Assembly (NCBI RefSeq): GCF_001653235.2
Contig: NC_035792.1
Location: 2,976,001 to 3,040,000 of the forward strand
DNA length: 64,000 nt
Source: Pochonia chlamydosporia 170
Lineage: Eukaryota > Ascomycota > Sordariomycetes > Hypocreales > Clavicipitaceae
Direction: 5' to 3'
The notes beneath the pieces are model-generated. The model worked only from the letters and a program-made list of their open reading frames with translations. It searched no databases and was not told the DNA's origin. The translations under genes were made by a program, and so were the position numbers. Each line of letters opens with the position of its first letter. The first letter of the stretch is position 1. Positions 1 through 16,410 of this stretch are shown in pieces.

Positions 1-3000
1 TCTGCTTGACTTCAACGTTGCGAGCGCTGCCTGAGCTCGACGGAGCCATGCCGGATCGTCGTTTGCTCGCAACTGTGTGATTACCCATTCCATGGTTTTC
101 AGGCACATCATGTAAACCTGCACCAGTGGTTAGCTTCTATCCCAAGTCCAATACACATCTTTGAGTTTCTTTTGTCTCTACCTTCAATGCTCATGCCAGA
201 ATCCTTGCCTTTGTTACTCTTCCAGAATGGGAAAGAAAAGTTCCTCTTTTTCCCCTGCTCCCCAAAGTCCTCCTCGGAGCCAGGTTGCTTGGAATCTGCC
301 GAGGTGCTTGCCCTACGCGCTTCCCTGCTGCCAGGAGCTGTGGTGGAATCGGCGCGGGATGCTCGCTTGAACCAAGACGTCTTCTTCTTCTTGGGAGCTG
401 TTTCTGCATCGTAGATGTGGTCATCGTACTCCTCGGTATCGTATACAACCTGCTGCTGAAGAGGGTGTGCGAGACTTTCGTCTTTGGATCTGGCCCTCTT
501 TTGGTCATCAACTGCGCTCGAAAACTTTGGAGTGCCTCCCAAGAGAGGTGAGTTGACGACCCGGATAGTATTCTCAACCTTGCTAAGATATTCCATACTA
601 CGGTTCTTTTCATTTGCCCGTCTCATTGGGCTGTGTGGTGGAGCAGATACAATGCGAGTTCCATCGCCATGCAGCCCAGCATTTTCATTGATCGAAGGCA
701 GCGTGGACAACTTTCTATTAGCCTGGCTGTGAGCAGGAGCTGAGACAATGCGACGGTCAACCTGCCTGGGAGGAAGGACTGCAACCCTGCTGGCTTCTTC
801 CATACAGGTATCCATATCATCGTCTCCATCTGGCGAAGTTGGCTGCACGTCAGCCTTGCAAGATGCGGTGACACGACTTTGCATGCTAGCATCTTTGGGC
901 AGTGGGGGCAAAGGTCGACTGTGCCAGGAGGCACTCGATACTTCCGTGGCTGGAGAAATAGTCGTCGTTGGGCTTTCCAACGAAATGGAGAAGGGATTAG
1001 ATTCTCGGTATCTGCGATCCCCATCAGTGGTAGAGGAGTCGCATTCTGAGTCGTAAACAACCAGGGAGCTCTTGAATGCTTCATCGCAATCCTTGGCACA
1101 AGTGTTGCTAAATTTGCGCAGCTCCTCATGAAAGATCATAGAAGCACCACTCTGTTTGGAATAGCGGTCCGCGGGGCCGCCCATTGCCTTGGGATATGTA
1201 CCACCAGCTGTCCTGGACATTTCTGGACTTGGGGATCTAGCAGCTGGTGCCGACGCCCGTTGAGGAGTCCCAATGCCAGTCATATTGCCAGATACGGACT
1301 TGCGATTAGCAGCTCGCGGACCAGGTCCAGCAGAATTCGACCGCTTACGAACGTGCGAGAAGTCTACGCCACGCTTATGACGAAGACTAGGCACTCGTAT
1401 CTGGGGGGTTCCTTGGCGGCTGCTTTGGAGTGAGGCTAGCGATCCGCGTGAAGATTGTGGTCTGCTTGTAAGAGAGCCTCTTGTCGAGTTTGCTCGCATG
1501 CGGCGGGCATTGGAGCCGCTGCGCGTCCTATTAGCTTGCCCTTGCCCGGCTGCAGTTGAGGTGACAACCTGGCCGTCACGATGTATGACAATCTTTGCTT
1601 GGCTGACTTGGGAGTCACAACGCTGCGGCAGGCGACTGCTGCGATAGGGGTCATAACTTCCATTCTCCGTTTCGGCGGCATTCGAGATGACAGTGAAGCG
1701 CGAAATAGAGCGCCCGTGTCCATTGGCTCTGGGCTTCTCGAACTGACAGGTCGAAATACGTTTCTTCCAGATGGCTGGCTTGAGGTGGTGGTAGTCGCTC
1801 ATGGAGTGGGCCAGTTCAGGCTTGAAGTCCTCCAGCTGCTTGTTCCGATAGTTATACAGCAACCAATAAAAGGCTTTCTGGTCATTGGCCCTAGTTAATC
1901 ATGTTAGATGTGTACTTGTAGAATAGTTCATTGGAGTGGTGATGGGAGCGCCACGAGTAACTTACTCTTCGCGTGTAAGCTTAAGAGCTAGATCATGCTC
2001 ACTGAACATGTGCCACATGGACCGAAGCTGTCGAAGCAGCTGAGGATCGATGTCGGCTCGGGCTACTGGTGTATACTGGAACCCCCTCCGAGTGTCCGGC
2101 AATTGAGCAGTGTTGTCTCCAAACTCGTCGAGGTAGCTGTACTTCTGAACCAAAGGGTGCCTCCAGATGCCCTTCATGGTGATTCGACGATCCGGGTTCA
2201 CCTGGAGCATCCGGCGAATCAAGTCCTCAGCTTCGGGACTAAGAAACTTGGGCATCTCATAGTGTCCCTTCTTTGTCTTGTTCATCATCGCACGCAAGTC
2301 AGGGTCGTCAAATGGTAAGGTGGCGGAGAGCATAGCATAGAGGATAACACCCATGCTCCAAATATCAGCCTGGTCTCCACGATACTGCTTATTTTTGAGT
2401 AATTCGGGGGCGGCATAATGCGGACTGCCGCAAGCTGTAGCCAATTGATGTGTAGCGGTCTGATGTAGAGCAGCCATGCCAAAGTCTGCAATCTTGATCT
2501 GGTAGTCTGCAGTGATGAGAATGTTTTCCGGTTTCAGATCACGGTGGCACACATTGAAGGAATGACAGTATGAAATAGCGCTCATCATCTGCCGGAAGAA
2601 GCAGATGGCGAGTTCTTCGGGTAGTCTTCCTCTGGAGTTGATAAAGGTAAAGAGGTCGCCTTGGTCAATGTATTCGAGGATGAGATAGCTTTTGTGAGTT
2701 CAGTAAGTGTTGGGCAAATCCAGGCGGGACGGGTTATTGGAAACTCACATTTCAGAGCGATTCTCCCATATGTCGTACAGCTTCATGATATTAGGATGTT
2801 CGATGAGTTTCAGAATAGCCACTTCGCGCTCAATTGCCATTGGGACACGCATCTCTCCATTGATTTGCTCAGGAAGGCTGCTGTCCCACTTGCTTAGAGC
2901 AGCCATGGAGCTGTCTTGGACAAGATAGGCCATCCTTCTATTGACAATTTTGACGGCCGCAAGTTGGTTCGTGATGTTGTGTCTGCATAGGCGCACACGG

Positions 3001-3374
3001 GCTGACGACCCTTTTCCGAGTGTTCGCCCAAGTTGCCATGGTCCAATGTGAGTCTTGTAATTCTTCTTGCTTCGACTACTCGAGGTTGAGGCATATGAGG
3101 CTTGAGACATGCGCTTGCTGTCCTCAGCGGGTTGCGGATGGTGTATAACGCCAGACATCTGAGTGTTGAGAGTGATGTTTGGCGGTGCAACCGCAGCCTG
3201 ACGGCTTTCTGGTCTTGCATGAGGTGTAGGTGGATTGTGTTGAGAATGTGCCGCGTCGGATTGATCATATCGTGGCTTGTGTATCTGTTGCTCCAGAGGA
3301 GGGAACGGAGAGTTCATTCGGTTCGTAGTCTCAGCCAGAGGCGAGCGAACCCTAGCAACCATTGCATCCGCCAT
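1..3374 (-). CDS. Gin4/Hsl1-type serine/threonine kinase (3' end off window)
   Basis: Morphogenesis/septation kinase of the Gin4-Hsl1-Kcc4 (Nim1/Cdr2) family, which in fungi works at the bud neck or septum and on the Swe1/Wee1 branch of cell-cycle control. Seen: an N-terminal extension, then a kinase domain from about residue 112 with a GKGSSARV glycine loop, Lys142 in AAVKIV, HRDLKPEN (Asp259), DFG (Asp277) and an APE-type motif. About 580 residues of Ser/Arg/Pro-rich low-complexity tail follow. Exons: 3374-2749, 2688-1966, 1890 to about 153, and a last exon from about 72 to the window edge. The introns at 2689-2748 and 1891-1965 are well supported. The third (roughly 73-152) is uncertain because several donor/acceptor pairs keep the frame. 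The C-terminal KA1-like membrane-binding region expected in this family would lie left of the window. The start is the first ATG of an open frame. Kinase identity is certain; the family is likely. Confidence 0.88.
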
Positions 3375-6045
3375 AATGGTGTAGGTGATGTTGTAGGAAT
3401 TAGCACATAATATTTCGGTTTAGCTACTTTGAGTCTGGAGTTGATCGCTCGTCCTCGCTCCTCGTCGTCGTCGCGTTTGTCGTGTATAGTGCTCCCGCAG
3501 ACGTTGTTTCTGTCCGCGTTGCGTGTGTACTGAATGGCGGGCTAATAATAGATGGAGAGAGAATCGAGTTTATACGATGGGACGACGCGATGTGAAGGTG
3601 GCCGGAAGCAACCAGAACAATTCGACAAGGGCAAATGGTGAAATGTCGGTGACGCACACGACAGGAAAGAAAGGAAGAAAAATCAAGAGAAGTGAAAACA
3701 CAAGTGTCGTCTGGTTGGAGGAGGCGGGAGAAGCAGAAAAGGGAAAAGACGAAGCAGAGTACGTACGATACGGGAAACCAAGAATGTGACAGTGTTCGGG
3801 TCATGGGCAGATAGTGGAAGCGTCAACGTGGGTTGAAGCACGCACGCACAATCGTTTGGACCGACGTGCAATCTGGAATGCAATGTTTACTTTGAGCAAG
3901 TGGCGGCTGGTGTTTTGGACCAAACATGAAGTCTGGCGCAAGGGAGATGGGCACTTGACTGGAACTCACTGAGACTGGACCAAGCGACTGGCATCTTGTG
4001 GATGGATGCACCAAGTACATGGCTGGCTGCCAACTGTCAACTGCCAGTGCTAGCTGCCAGCTGCCAGCACTGGAAAGGTGGGGAACATTGAAAGCTCTCG
4101 ACTTGATCGATGTCGTGCCCGAGACACTCTTAACCATACTAGGCCAATGATGTCTGCTCTGGTGGAAGAGAGAAAACATGAGGAAAATGGATGCGTGGAC
4201 CCAGATATTGGGTGTCACGATCATCTCCCGACGCATTCCAGTCTCCAAATCTGACAAATGGAACTTTGTCTGCCCGACCACTTGACTTTGAACCGCTCGT
4301 AAAATACCCGTATACAATCCGCTGTGTTCTCAGCTTTGTGGCGACTGTTGGAGACACGGAGGAAACAGTATATCAATGTTACCATGCGAATCAAAGGAGA
4401 CATGAGCGACAGTCTGCATGCCCATTTGCACAGTTGACGCGGCGCAACCCCCAATGCCATCTTTAGATGCAGTGAGCTTCTTCTGCACACCACTTTCGCA
4501 ATCACGACATTGCCTGCCTGCCAGCCAGCCATCGAATCGATCGATGTTCCATGCTATGTAGATGGAATAATCTTACCCAAAAATGTGCTGCAGCTGAACC
4601 AGCATCATTATCCTTTGGTACCTGCATTCTGGTGGAGTTGGCCAAATGCCCGCCCCCGCCGGACCAAGCCAGGAACTTCACATAGGCCCACGACGCGGCA
4701 TCTAATTTCCTCTAATCCTCGAAAAGTATAATAAAAAGATTCCAATGAAGGCATGAGGCAGGAAGCAAGTCCAGCAAATGACGGGAAGTTAAGCCGCAAA
4801 CACGGGTACCGAGGAATCAATCCCTTGCCAAAAAGCCACTCAAGGCCTGCCGATGACTTCGTTTGTTTTTGGAAGTATATTTTGTTTACTCCCATCTGCC
4901 GGTCAACAATGCAGTGCCAAAAATAATATCGCCACTTGGCTACCATGACGGGTCATCGTATTTCGACAGCAATGAAGCTAACCCTCAATGGGATGTGTTT
5001 GGCGTGCGGAGAGGTTACATGTCGACAGCAATCTGGCGACTGGAATTCAAGGGATGGATGGGATGATGTTGGTGAAGATGGGTGCATGACTAAGCATGCA
5101 TCCCACCCTTCACCTCACACGAGCCAACCATCGTTCAATGCTCTGCACTCTGTTGTCGACATGGACCCAGGACCTCAATCAAGATCAAACCTGGAGCTGG
5201 ACCTTCTTCATTGGACACTCATTGAGTCACAGTGCGAAGGTGCTTTGGGGTGGTTCGGCTAAAATTGTTCCAAAAAGGATCACGGCTTCCGCAAATGGAA
5301 GCACTTGTTCTTGCTGTCTAAGAATCGACAATCAAATGCTGCCAATCAAGCTCGTGGTCTCACCAGGTTGCAGTTTGATGCACGTATGTTCACCATCCTC
5401 ACCAATCGTAGCGTCGTCGAAGCTCTTGGCCTGATTTGCGCAACTCCAGACTTCATTCCATGCCGTATCTATTTTTGCCCCCCAGCGCCTCTGATGCAAT
5501 CTCTTCGCTATCACGCGTATTGGTAGAGACAGAGTAGGCGGCCACATCAGGGTTTTCCCACCTCAACTGTCTCAAGTGCACGCTACCCTATGGTCAAGCT
5601 CCTTGAATTCGGCTCAAATCTTTGCACTACGATGCATCATTGACGCAACTATTTTCTTGGTGGATCGAATTTGTATTGTAGTCCCTGCATTTCCCAGTAT
5701 TTGCCACCACAGCCGCTCAATCCCGCATGTCGTGCGGTATGCGACCTTGACTGTCCTGAGTTGGTGGTGTCGTAAAGCTGTGCTTGAACAGCCCTCGACC
5801 AAAATGGCCATAATTTGAAACCTCCTGCCCGGCCCTTATGGAATAGCAGGGTAGGATCAAATCACTAGGTAAGAACTAGCAATATATCATCGGAAGAGAG
5901 CATTACAAAATCCGGCCTTTGCAAGCTCCAGTTCCATCTCAATACATATGCAATGAGACATTGGTGGCAACGTGGATTGCTATTAGAAATTCTGTCCTTT
6001 ACCTTCATAAGTATTAATTGTATCAGTGGTCTTCAACAAGAACCA
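3375..6045. other. Intergenic, kinase promoter side
   Basis: Head-side spacer between the kinase start and the tRNA gene. No open frame here has coding character or a recognisable product. It holds a 30-nt imperfect inverted repeat at 4043-4072 (arms CCAGTGCT/AGCACTGG) and one copy of the AACATTGAA motif at 4084-4092, about 710 bp upstream of the kinase start. Confidence 0.6.
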
Positions 6046-6127
6046 GCGTAATTGGTTTAGTGGTAAAATTCTCCGTTGCCATCCGAGCAACGTCGGGGAG
6101 CCCTGGGTTCGATTCCCAGATTACGCA
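6046..6127 (+). tRNA. tRNA-Gly(GCC) with 11-nt intron
   Basis: The cloverleaf can be read directly. The 7-bp acceptor stem is GCGTAAT/ATTACGC; the D arm contains TTTAGTGG; the anticodon stem is CTCCG/CGGGG; the 5-bp T stem CTGGG/CCCAG encloses TTCGATT. The discriminator A is at 6127. The anticodon loop is 18 nt instead of 7, which implies an 11-nt intron in the canonical place one base 3' of anticodon GCC (about 6082-6092). The intron carries GCAACG, which pairs with CGTTGC spanning the 5' loop and anticodon and forms the usual pre-tRNA intron-anticodon helix. Without the intron the tRNA is 71 nt, normal for tRNA-Gly. It acts in cytosolic translation. Confidence 0.95.
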
Positions 6128-6131
6128 TTTC

Positions 6132-6137
6132 TTTTTT
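6132..6137 (+). terminator. Pol III terminator of tRNA-Gly
   Basis: A run of six T on the coding strand starts five bases after the discriminator base, the expected RNA polymerase III stop signal. Confidence 0.85.
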
Positions 6138-6695
6138 GTCCTTTATCCTTCCATGCCATTTGGATGCGGACTGCATTTTTTGTCTGCCAGTAAGAAATAA
6201 TACAGGGAATATCAAACTACTGGCAAACTTGGGATTGGAGACCATGAGCGTCTCAAATTGTCAGCTCCTTGACCAGTGAATCAGTGACACTTCCAGGGTT
6301 CATTCTGATACCCAATCGATCAGGTGTCAAGATGCCCCTTTCCCCTGTCTTTTTAATTGTGCATTGAGTCACAAACCCCCAAGAACTGTGTATAGGTAAT
6401 ATTTAGTCGATTCCCACGCATTTCTATTCATGTACGCCATGGTCGAGACAATATTCTACCCTGATTGCTCTATCAGGATGTCGAGAGCTCCAACATAGAG
6501 TCGTGGGAAACCAAAATGTGCCTGGCGCTAGCCCCACTTCCCTCGTCACTGGTGGGGGTGAATTAACGCGTCCTGTCGCGTTTCTGGCCCATGCGAATAT
6601 GTCAATCTGCTGCCATGGTGGCATTTCACCAGCCTGCAATACAACATCCATAGAATCCAACTGAGCAGCAACGACCTTCATACCTCAAAGGCGTC
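6138..6695. other. Intergenic, upstream of smc5
   Basis: 558 bp between the tRNA terminator and the smc5 start codon. It must contain the smc5 promoter and leader. No other gene or repeat was seen. Confidence 0.5.
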
Positions 6696-10222
<3,527 letters not shown>

Positions 10223-11300
10223 TTGGGTCTGGGAAACGGCGTTCATTCAGGATGGTATGAATAATGAATGATGATAAGGTCGATGTATCTCTTATATAGC
10301 GTGGGGATAGACTAATATACCTTTTTGCTAAGGGACCTGATTGGACCTGTCATTACTCCCTTTACATATTTTGCTGTAATGGCGTGAGATCTAGACGAAC
10401 ACTATGGGATCAGCGTTGTCGGTATCTCATATATAAGTATTGACATTCTGATCTTCGACAACGGGTGCGACTGGCAAGACGTTTGTAGTTAGCAACACTA
10501 GTCATCAAACGCTTACATATGACCAACATAAAACACAGCACAAGTGGACATTCTTCAGAAATAGACTCAATTCATCATCCTGAGCAACTCATATCATCGT
10601 ATAAAACCACAAAACAACCCCCACAATACTGAACTGCAACCCCTACCAAGTGACCCATGATTCTGAGCCTGAGCCCAGCAAGCCAAAATCAATCCAAGAC
10701 GTTCCACTGCAAATAGCCCCGCCTGTCTCCCCCCCATCTCGTCTCCCATTAAGGGTAACCAACAAGAATCACGTGGGTGCCGTAGCATTGTGGTTTGAAC
10801 AAGAAAGATATAGAGTGGTACATAGCCAGTACATGAAAAGGAGAAAAAATGGGAAACAATAAGGCCCAAGAGCGACAGAATATTCCTGTGATCAATATGA
10901 TTTAGACATTGACATTTAGTGAGGGTTACTAGTCCGCATCATTAATACTCGGACTGAGTGGTGCCCCTGGTAGAATAATTGTAGGTAAAATCAAGCCAAG
11001 AAGAAAAAAAAAAAAAAAGGTAAAAAGCAAGGAAGAAAAAGCGCAGATTCCCAAACTCCTTGTGGCTTCCAGCTTCCAAATTTTCGTGTGCATTTGCAAA
11101 ATACGAGAAAAAGAAAACAAACAAAATTCTTTGGTTGGGTGAATGTACAACAACACATGTGAATGCCAAAAAACCATTTGTGCTTTTTGTGAGACTAAAA
11201 TGTAGCGATGGGCTGGGTATATAGTCTTTATCGTGAATGCGTAGCAAATATCCAGAAATCACGGACGGTGAATTCCTTTTGACTGTGCAGCTGCTTCTTT
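10223..11300. other. Intergenic between convergent genes
   Basis: Shared 3' flank of smc5 (+) and the kelch protein gene (-). It is AT-rich with an A tract near 11005-11018. No gene is visible; it probably holds both polyadenylation regions. Confidence 0.55.
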
Positions 11301-14300
11301 CTAAGCCTTGTCACTGCCAGCATGCTGGTCTTCAGTGTCGAGTCTCTTTCTCCAATCGGCGAGGCTTTCACTAAGTCCAACATTCGTTGGGCCCTCATCT
11401 GCCTTTTTGCTGACGGCTGGAGTGTCAAAGTCAAAGTTGGTGCTCAGCCGGTAGTTCTTGTTAGTAGCTTCCCAGTGGCTTCGCAGAGTCTCGAGCTCGC
11501 TGGCAAGGTTATCGAGCGCCGCACTGTTTCTGGCGTCCAGACTGTTGCCTCCATACACACTCTCGTTCTCGGAGCTCTCGTTTCGGGTGTGGCCTAGGCC
11601 CATGCCGTTCGTGCTTTCCGCAGCCAGGTTGGGAATTTGCCGGCTGCGACGTCGATAGTTATCAACTGAGTGCTCAACCTGGTCTAGTAGCAGCGCCACC
11701 TTTTGTTCAGCGTCACTGGCACGCTGTTCAAGAAGTGAGTTTTCGGATTGAAGTTGCTCTAAATCCTTCTTGTGCAGGTCAAGGCCATTGAGAGCTTCGT
11801 CACGCTGCTTCTTGCTGTCGGCCAGTTCCTTCTTCATCGCCTCGAGGCTCTGCTGCAGCTTGGACCCTGAGGACTTGAGCTCAGATTCGAGGACTCCGAC
11901 TCTCTGCTGGAGAAGGTCTCGTTCCCCTTGCCAGTCTGCTGGGGCGGATCCTGATCGTTCTCCCTCACCCTCAAGCCGACCTTCGAGCTCTTCCATTTCG
12001 AGCTTGAGGCGTCCATTCTCAGTCTTGTAACGAGATAGTTGGTCTTTAAGTTGCTTAAGCATCTTTTCGGTTCCCTTCACATAATGCACAGCTGACTGGT
12101 AGTCGCTCTCGAGTTGTTGAAGTTTTTCGCGGTATGCCATCTCAGACTCCTGTTGCTGAGATGCGAATTGCTGTCTGCTCTCTTCGTGCGCGGCGGCGGC
12201 GTTGGCAAGCTGGACCTCCAAGTCTCGCATGCGAGTTTGCTCCGGAGAGTTGGTTCGGGGGCTCGTCAGGCCACGGCTGCGTACAGCACCAGTAGGGCTG
12301 ATGCCTCGTTCCGCCAAAATATCTTTAAGAGCGTTGTGCTGAACAGTCATTGCATTGGTTTCGAGCTGTTGCGCCGCAAGCTTGTTCTTAAGATCGGTAT
12401 GGCCGGCCTGCAGGCCCTGCGTTTCCCTCAAGGCAGACTGCAGTTGTCTTCTTATTGCAACACCTTCCCTACTTGATTGCTCCTGGTACTGCTCCAAGCC
12501 TGCGATTCGCTCTTCGGCACTACGCAGCTTGTCGGCTGCAGCGTCGGCCTCTTGTTGATACTTCTTGACAAGTTCATTGGCGGTAGCAACTTGTTTCTGC
12601 AGTGCGACAGCACGCTCATTGTCGCCATTGCCTCCGTTTGCCAAGTCTCTGGTTGTAATCTTGCCGAGGCCAGATAACAGAGCCTCCCGATGAGTTCGTG
12701 CTTCGTTGGAGTGCTTCTCAACCAGCTCTTCCGCATCACGCAATCGCTGCGTTGATGCAACGAGTTCCGTCGTCCTAGCCTCATGCTCCAATTTGAGCTT
12801 GTTGAGCTTTTCCTCAATCTTTTCGCGGGCTCCCCGTTCTTCTTCAAGCTTCTTCTCCAGGTGCGATCTAGCATCCTGGGAGGCGGCGATAGCGCTCCTC
12901 AAGGATTCGAATGTTTCATCATGGTTCTTTGATGAGCCGACAGCCTCGTTGTATTTCGATTCAAACTCGCTCCTTTCCACCTTGATCATCTCCAAGGCAG
13001 CTACGGCCTCGGCGCAGGAGACAGACTGCTCACGAGCTTCACGTTGCACGAGATGTAATTCTGCCTTGAGTCGTTCAACTTCTGTAGATGTCTGTTGCTT
13101 GTAGCTCTCCAAATCAGCCATACGTTTCTGAGCTGTAGATGTAGTTTCGTCAGCCAACTGGCGGGCATTTTTCTCGGCCACCAATTCAGACCGCAGAGTC
13201 TCTACCTGATGCTTCAGGTCCTTGTGAAGGTGGAGTGCCGCCGCAAGTTTCTTGCCCATCTCGCCAGATCGGTCCGCCGGTTCATCTCGGTCGCCATCCA
13301 ACTGAGGAGTGCTGGACGAGCTGCCACCAGTATATGCGGCCAGTTTGGCTTTGGCATAGACGGCTTCCTGAATGGCTGCGTCTCGTTGTTTCTCGGCCTC
13401 GGCGATTTGTTTCGCGGCCACGACCGCTTGCTTGTCGACTGCGCTTTGCACATTGGCAAGTTCTGTTCTCATAGCCAGTAGGGCTTCGATGAGTGGCCGA
13501 TCCTCGTCGTCAAAAGTTTCAGCAGCCTTGGCATCAAGAGGACCCATGGTAGCGGCTGATACATAGCCAGCCTTTCGCGCCAACTCCAGCTCGGAAGCAT
13601 ACCAGGCGTTTCTGTTTCGTGATGAATCCAATTCTTTGAGCAATGCAACCGTTTGGGAGTTTCTACCGGAGGACCGTCGGGAAAGAGGATTGCTCGGTTG
13701 TCTTGTAGGGGGGGGCGGTGATGAGGGCCGAATAGCCCGAGCGCCAGATTCGGTGGCAGTATCAACGGAACCTTGAAGCTGGCGGTGACCTCTCTGATTG
13801 GTTTTGCCTGCATCGCCAGCTGAAGACTCCTTCTTGGATCCGGTTCGTGTCACCGATGCAACTGGGGGTGCTTGCGTTGGCGTTCGTCGCCCATTAACAG
13901 CTGTCGGTTCAACTTCTCCTGTGATAGCAGCGACCTGTGGCGCTGTTGTCGTCTGCGGAGAGCCAGATGTTCCAGCACGATCTGCAGAAGCTCCTCGGGC
14001 TCGTCCAACAATAGCAGCATCAACTGTAGGCTTAGCAGGCGTCGGCCCTTGAGGGGGCGGACCAGCAGGGCTGGGCGTTACAGCGGCCCTGGGAAGTTTG
14101 GACGAAGGAGCGCCTGGAGGAGGAGCGGATGGAGCGCCGGGATTCTGTTGTTCTACGCTTCCGGGTGGTGGTGAAGTATACCCGTTGGTCGGTTTGTTGA
14201 CGGGCGCGGTTGGAATTGCACTGGCCACGGTTACGGGTGCATTGCCCGGTTTTCGTGCGTCTTGGGGATTGGAAGACGGAGGTAGTTGTCGAGCGCCGGG

Positions 14301-15865
14301 AGCAGTTGCTGTTTCGCCGGTGCTTGGTCGCCTCGTTCCTTGGGTCGCTCTCTGGGCACCTTGCTGACTATTATCGTTGGGATATCGAATCTTAGTCGTA
14401 TCCAGAACATACATGATGCCCAAGTCGTTGATGGTAGTGGTAGCTGAGCTTGGCTCGCCGCCCAGAACGACAATGGACTTGCCCACATTGGTCATACTGT
14501 GACCCGATCGAGCAGATGGGGATGGCCCCATGTTTTGGAAGGTGTACCATCGACGCGACGATATTCTGAAGGCGGCGAGATCCCCCAAGTCGGTTCCCTC
14601 TTCCGTGCGACCACCAAACACATACATGACATCGTCCACCAGAGCCGCAGCGTGTCCCTCTCGAGGTGCAGGAATATAGCCGATGCAGTCCAGCTGGGCC
14701 CATTTGTTCACAGCTGGATCGTAGCACCACACGTCGTTAAACCACTGGAAGCCGTTTGTTCCACCAAATCTGTGAGACACAGGTAAGTACTCGTGGCTAT
14801 TTTAAGATGCGGAACAAACACGGGGTATACGTACAGGTACATTTTGTCATTGAAAGTGACCACGGAGTGGTTTGTACGGGCCGCCGGTGTCTTTGGGGAC
14901 GTATCTCCGGGCAAGAGGATTTCCCATCTATTGGTGGGGGATTGCAACTGATTGAGATCAAAGGCAGACAAGTCGTTCATGAAGTAACCTTCAACCTGAC
15001 CTCCAAAAATATAAATCTTGGAACCCAAGATATTGAGCGAGTGGCCATATCGCCCTGAAGGCCGGGGACCAGCTGGCAAGGCGCGAGACCAGTGTCTCGT
15101 TGCTAAGCGGCTCGTTAGTTCCAGTCTATCGTGTTTGCCAGAAGCTCAATCTGCTTACATGTATTAAGCAAATAAAGCGTCTCATCCAAAACGTCAGATT
15201 CCTCAATCTTGGTATCGCCACCATACACAATAAAAGCATTGCCGACCAGTAAACTCGCGTGACCGACCCTGGGACCGGGACCTTCAGCTGTGGTCGCCAG
15301 GGGGTAGCAGGCTAGATTGCCTCCTGCTTCAATCATCCACAAGTCTCCTTTGACGGTGGAACTGTTAATCAGGCCACCCATCATGTATATGTCACCTTCT
15401 TTAGACGCTGTTGCATTTACGGCAGCGCCATATCGCGGGAAAGGGGTCGGGTGGTTTGGGGTATATGTTAGCCGCCTTTGCGACCACGGATATAGAGCAG
15501 CATTGGCATTCGAGACTGGCGGTGCATTTCGTAGCTGTTCAAGGGGGAAAAACAAAGAAACCATTGTTAGTCCAATTTCAACCCGTACAAGCAGAGCATA
15601 CATGTATTGTTGCATGACTTACGGCTAGATCTGAGGGCTGCACCTGCTCTAAGCTTCCTCCTCGGCGAGCTTGCTCTGGGCTGCCCGTGCCAATTTCGTC
15701 GACGGAATTTAAGCTTCCCGTGGGTGTAGCTCGTTGTGCAGCATTCTTCTCATCGCGGGCCAAGCGAGAACTGGTGCTCTGGATGGATCCCTGCGAGCCA
15801 GAGTTGCCGTCGCGACTTGACAATGCGCGATCCTGGCTCTTCTTGGACTTGAAGAGGAACGCCAT
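11301..15865 (-). CDS. tea1: Tea1-like kelch-repeat / coiled-coil cell-polarity protein
   Basis: Cell-end marker related to S. pombe Tea1, Aspergillus TeaA/KelA and yeast Kel1. In those species it is carried on microtubule plus ends to the tip cortex to position polarised growth. Spliced model (minus): 15865-15623, 15534-15159, 15102-14835, 14769-11301; introns of 88, 56 and 65 nt; 1451 aa. Seen: a short basic, Ser-rich N-terminus; then six or so kelch blades over about residues 95-400 with repeated GR.GH or GRYGHS, a Gly-Gly pair and a downstream Trp; a Pro/Ala/Ser-rich linker; then about 700 residues of heptad coiled coil. The start is MAFLFKSKK at 15865; an ATG 21 bases upstream is possible but less conserved in style. 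Two polarity/morphogenesis genes (this one and the kinase) flank smc5. The symbol is by domain architecture, not proven orthology. Confidence 0.9.
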
Positions 15866-16384
15866 GATCAACCAGGGACCGGCCAACCGGCGAGGTTAGG
15901 GCGAAAGGGAGAGGGAGTCGAAATCGAGGTTCGAGGTATCGATGGTTGGCGTCGGATAGAGTTGTTCAATGAGGTTCCCGCAACGAACGACAGTTGCTCG
16001 TTCGTCAGACGATGCGATCAACGTCGCGGAAATAACCAGGGTGTTCGAACGGAGCACTGCGACCAGACGTTTGGACGTTAGGCTCGAGCCGGGACGCAGC
16101 GAAGGGGGACGCGGAGGAGAGAGGCACTTTGGCCAGGCGCCAAAATGTCGAAGGCGGCGACTCTGCAATTTCTGGTCGAGGGCGTTGATGCGGATAGGAT
16201 AGGAGCCAAGGGACGGCGGCGCTCGAGTCTGGAGATGGCTGGGTCAGCATCCAGTGGGCCAACCTTTTGGAAGTCGGGAGGTTGTCAATGGGATTTTTTG
16301 GCCAGACCAGCCGCTTTTTTGGGGGTGGGATTCCAGAGGGGGCGTGTCAGGGGAGAGAGCGAGAGGATTGATTGATTTGACTGA

Positions 16385-16410
16385 GGCTTGGGCTTGGGCT
16401 TGGGCTTGGG
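16385..16410 (+). repeat. GGCTTG hexamer tandem repeat
   Basis: Just over four head-to-tail copies of GGCTTG, about 520 bp upstream of the kelch-gene start codon. Low-complexity promoter DNA; no function inferred. Confidence 0.85.

Noticed and set aside
3424..3804. 126-codon minus frame with a hydrophobic start just upstream of the kinase
   Set aside because: Lies in the probable 5' leader/promoter, Ser/Arg/Thr-rich tail, no recognisable features.
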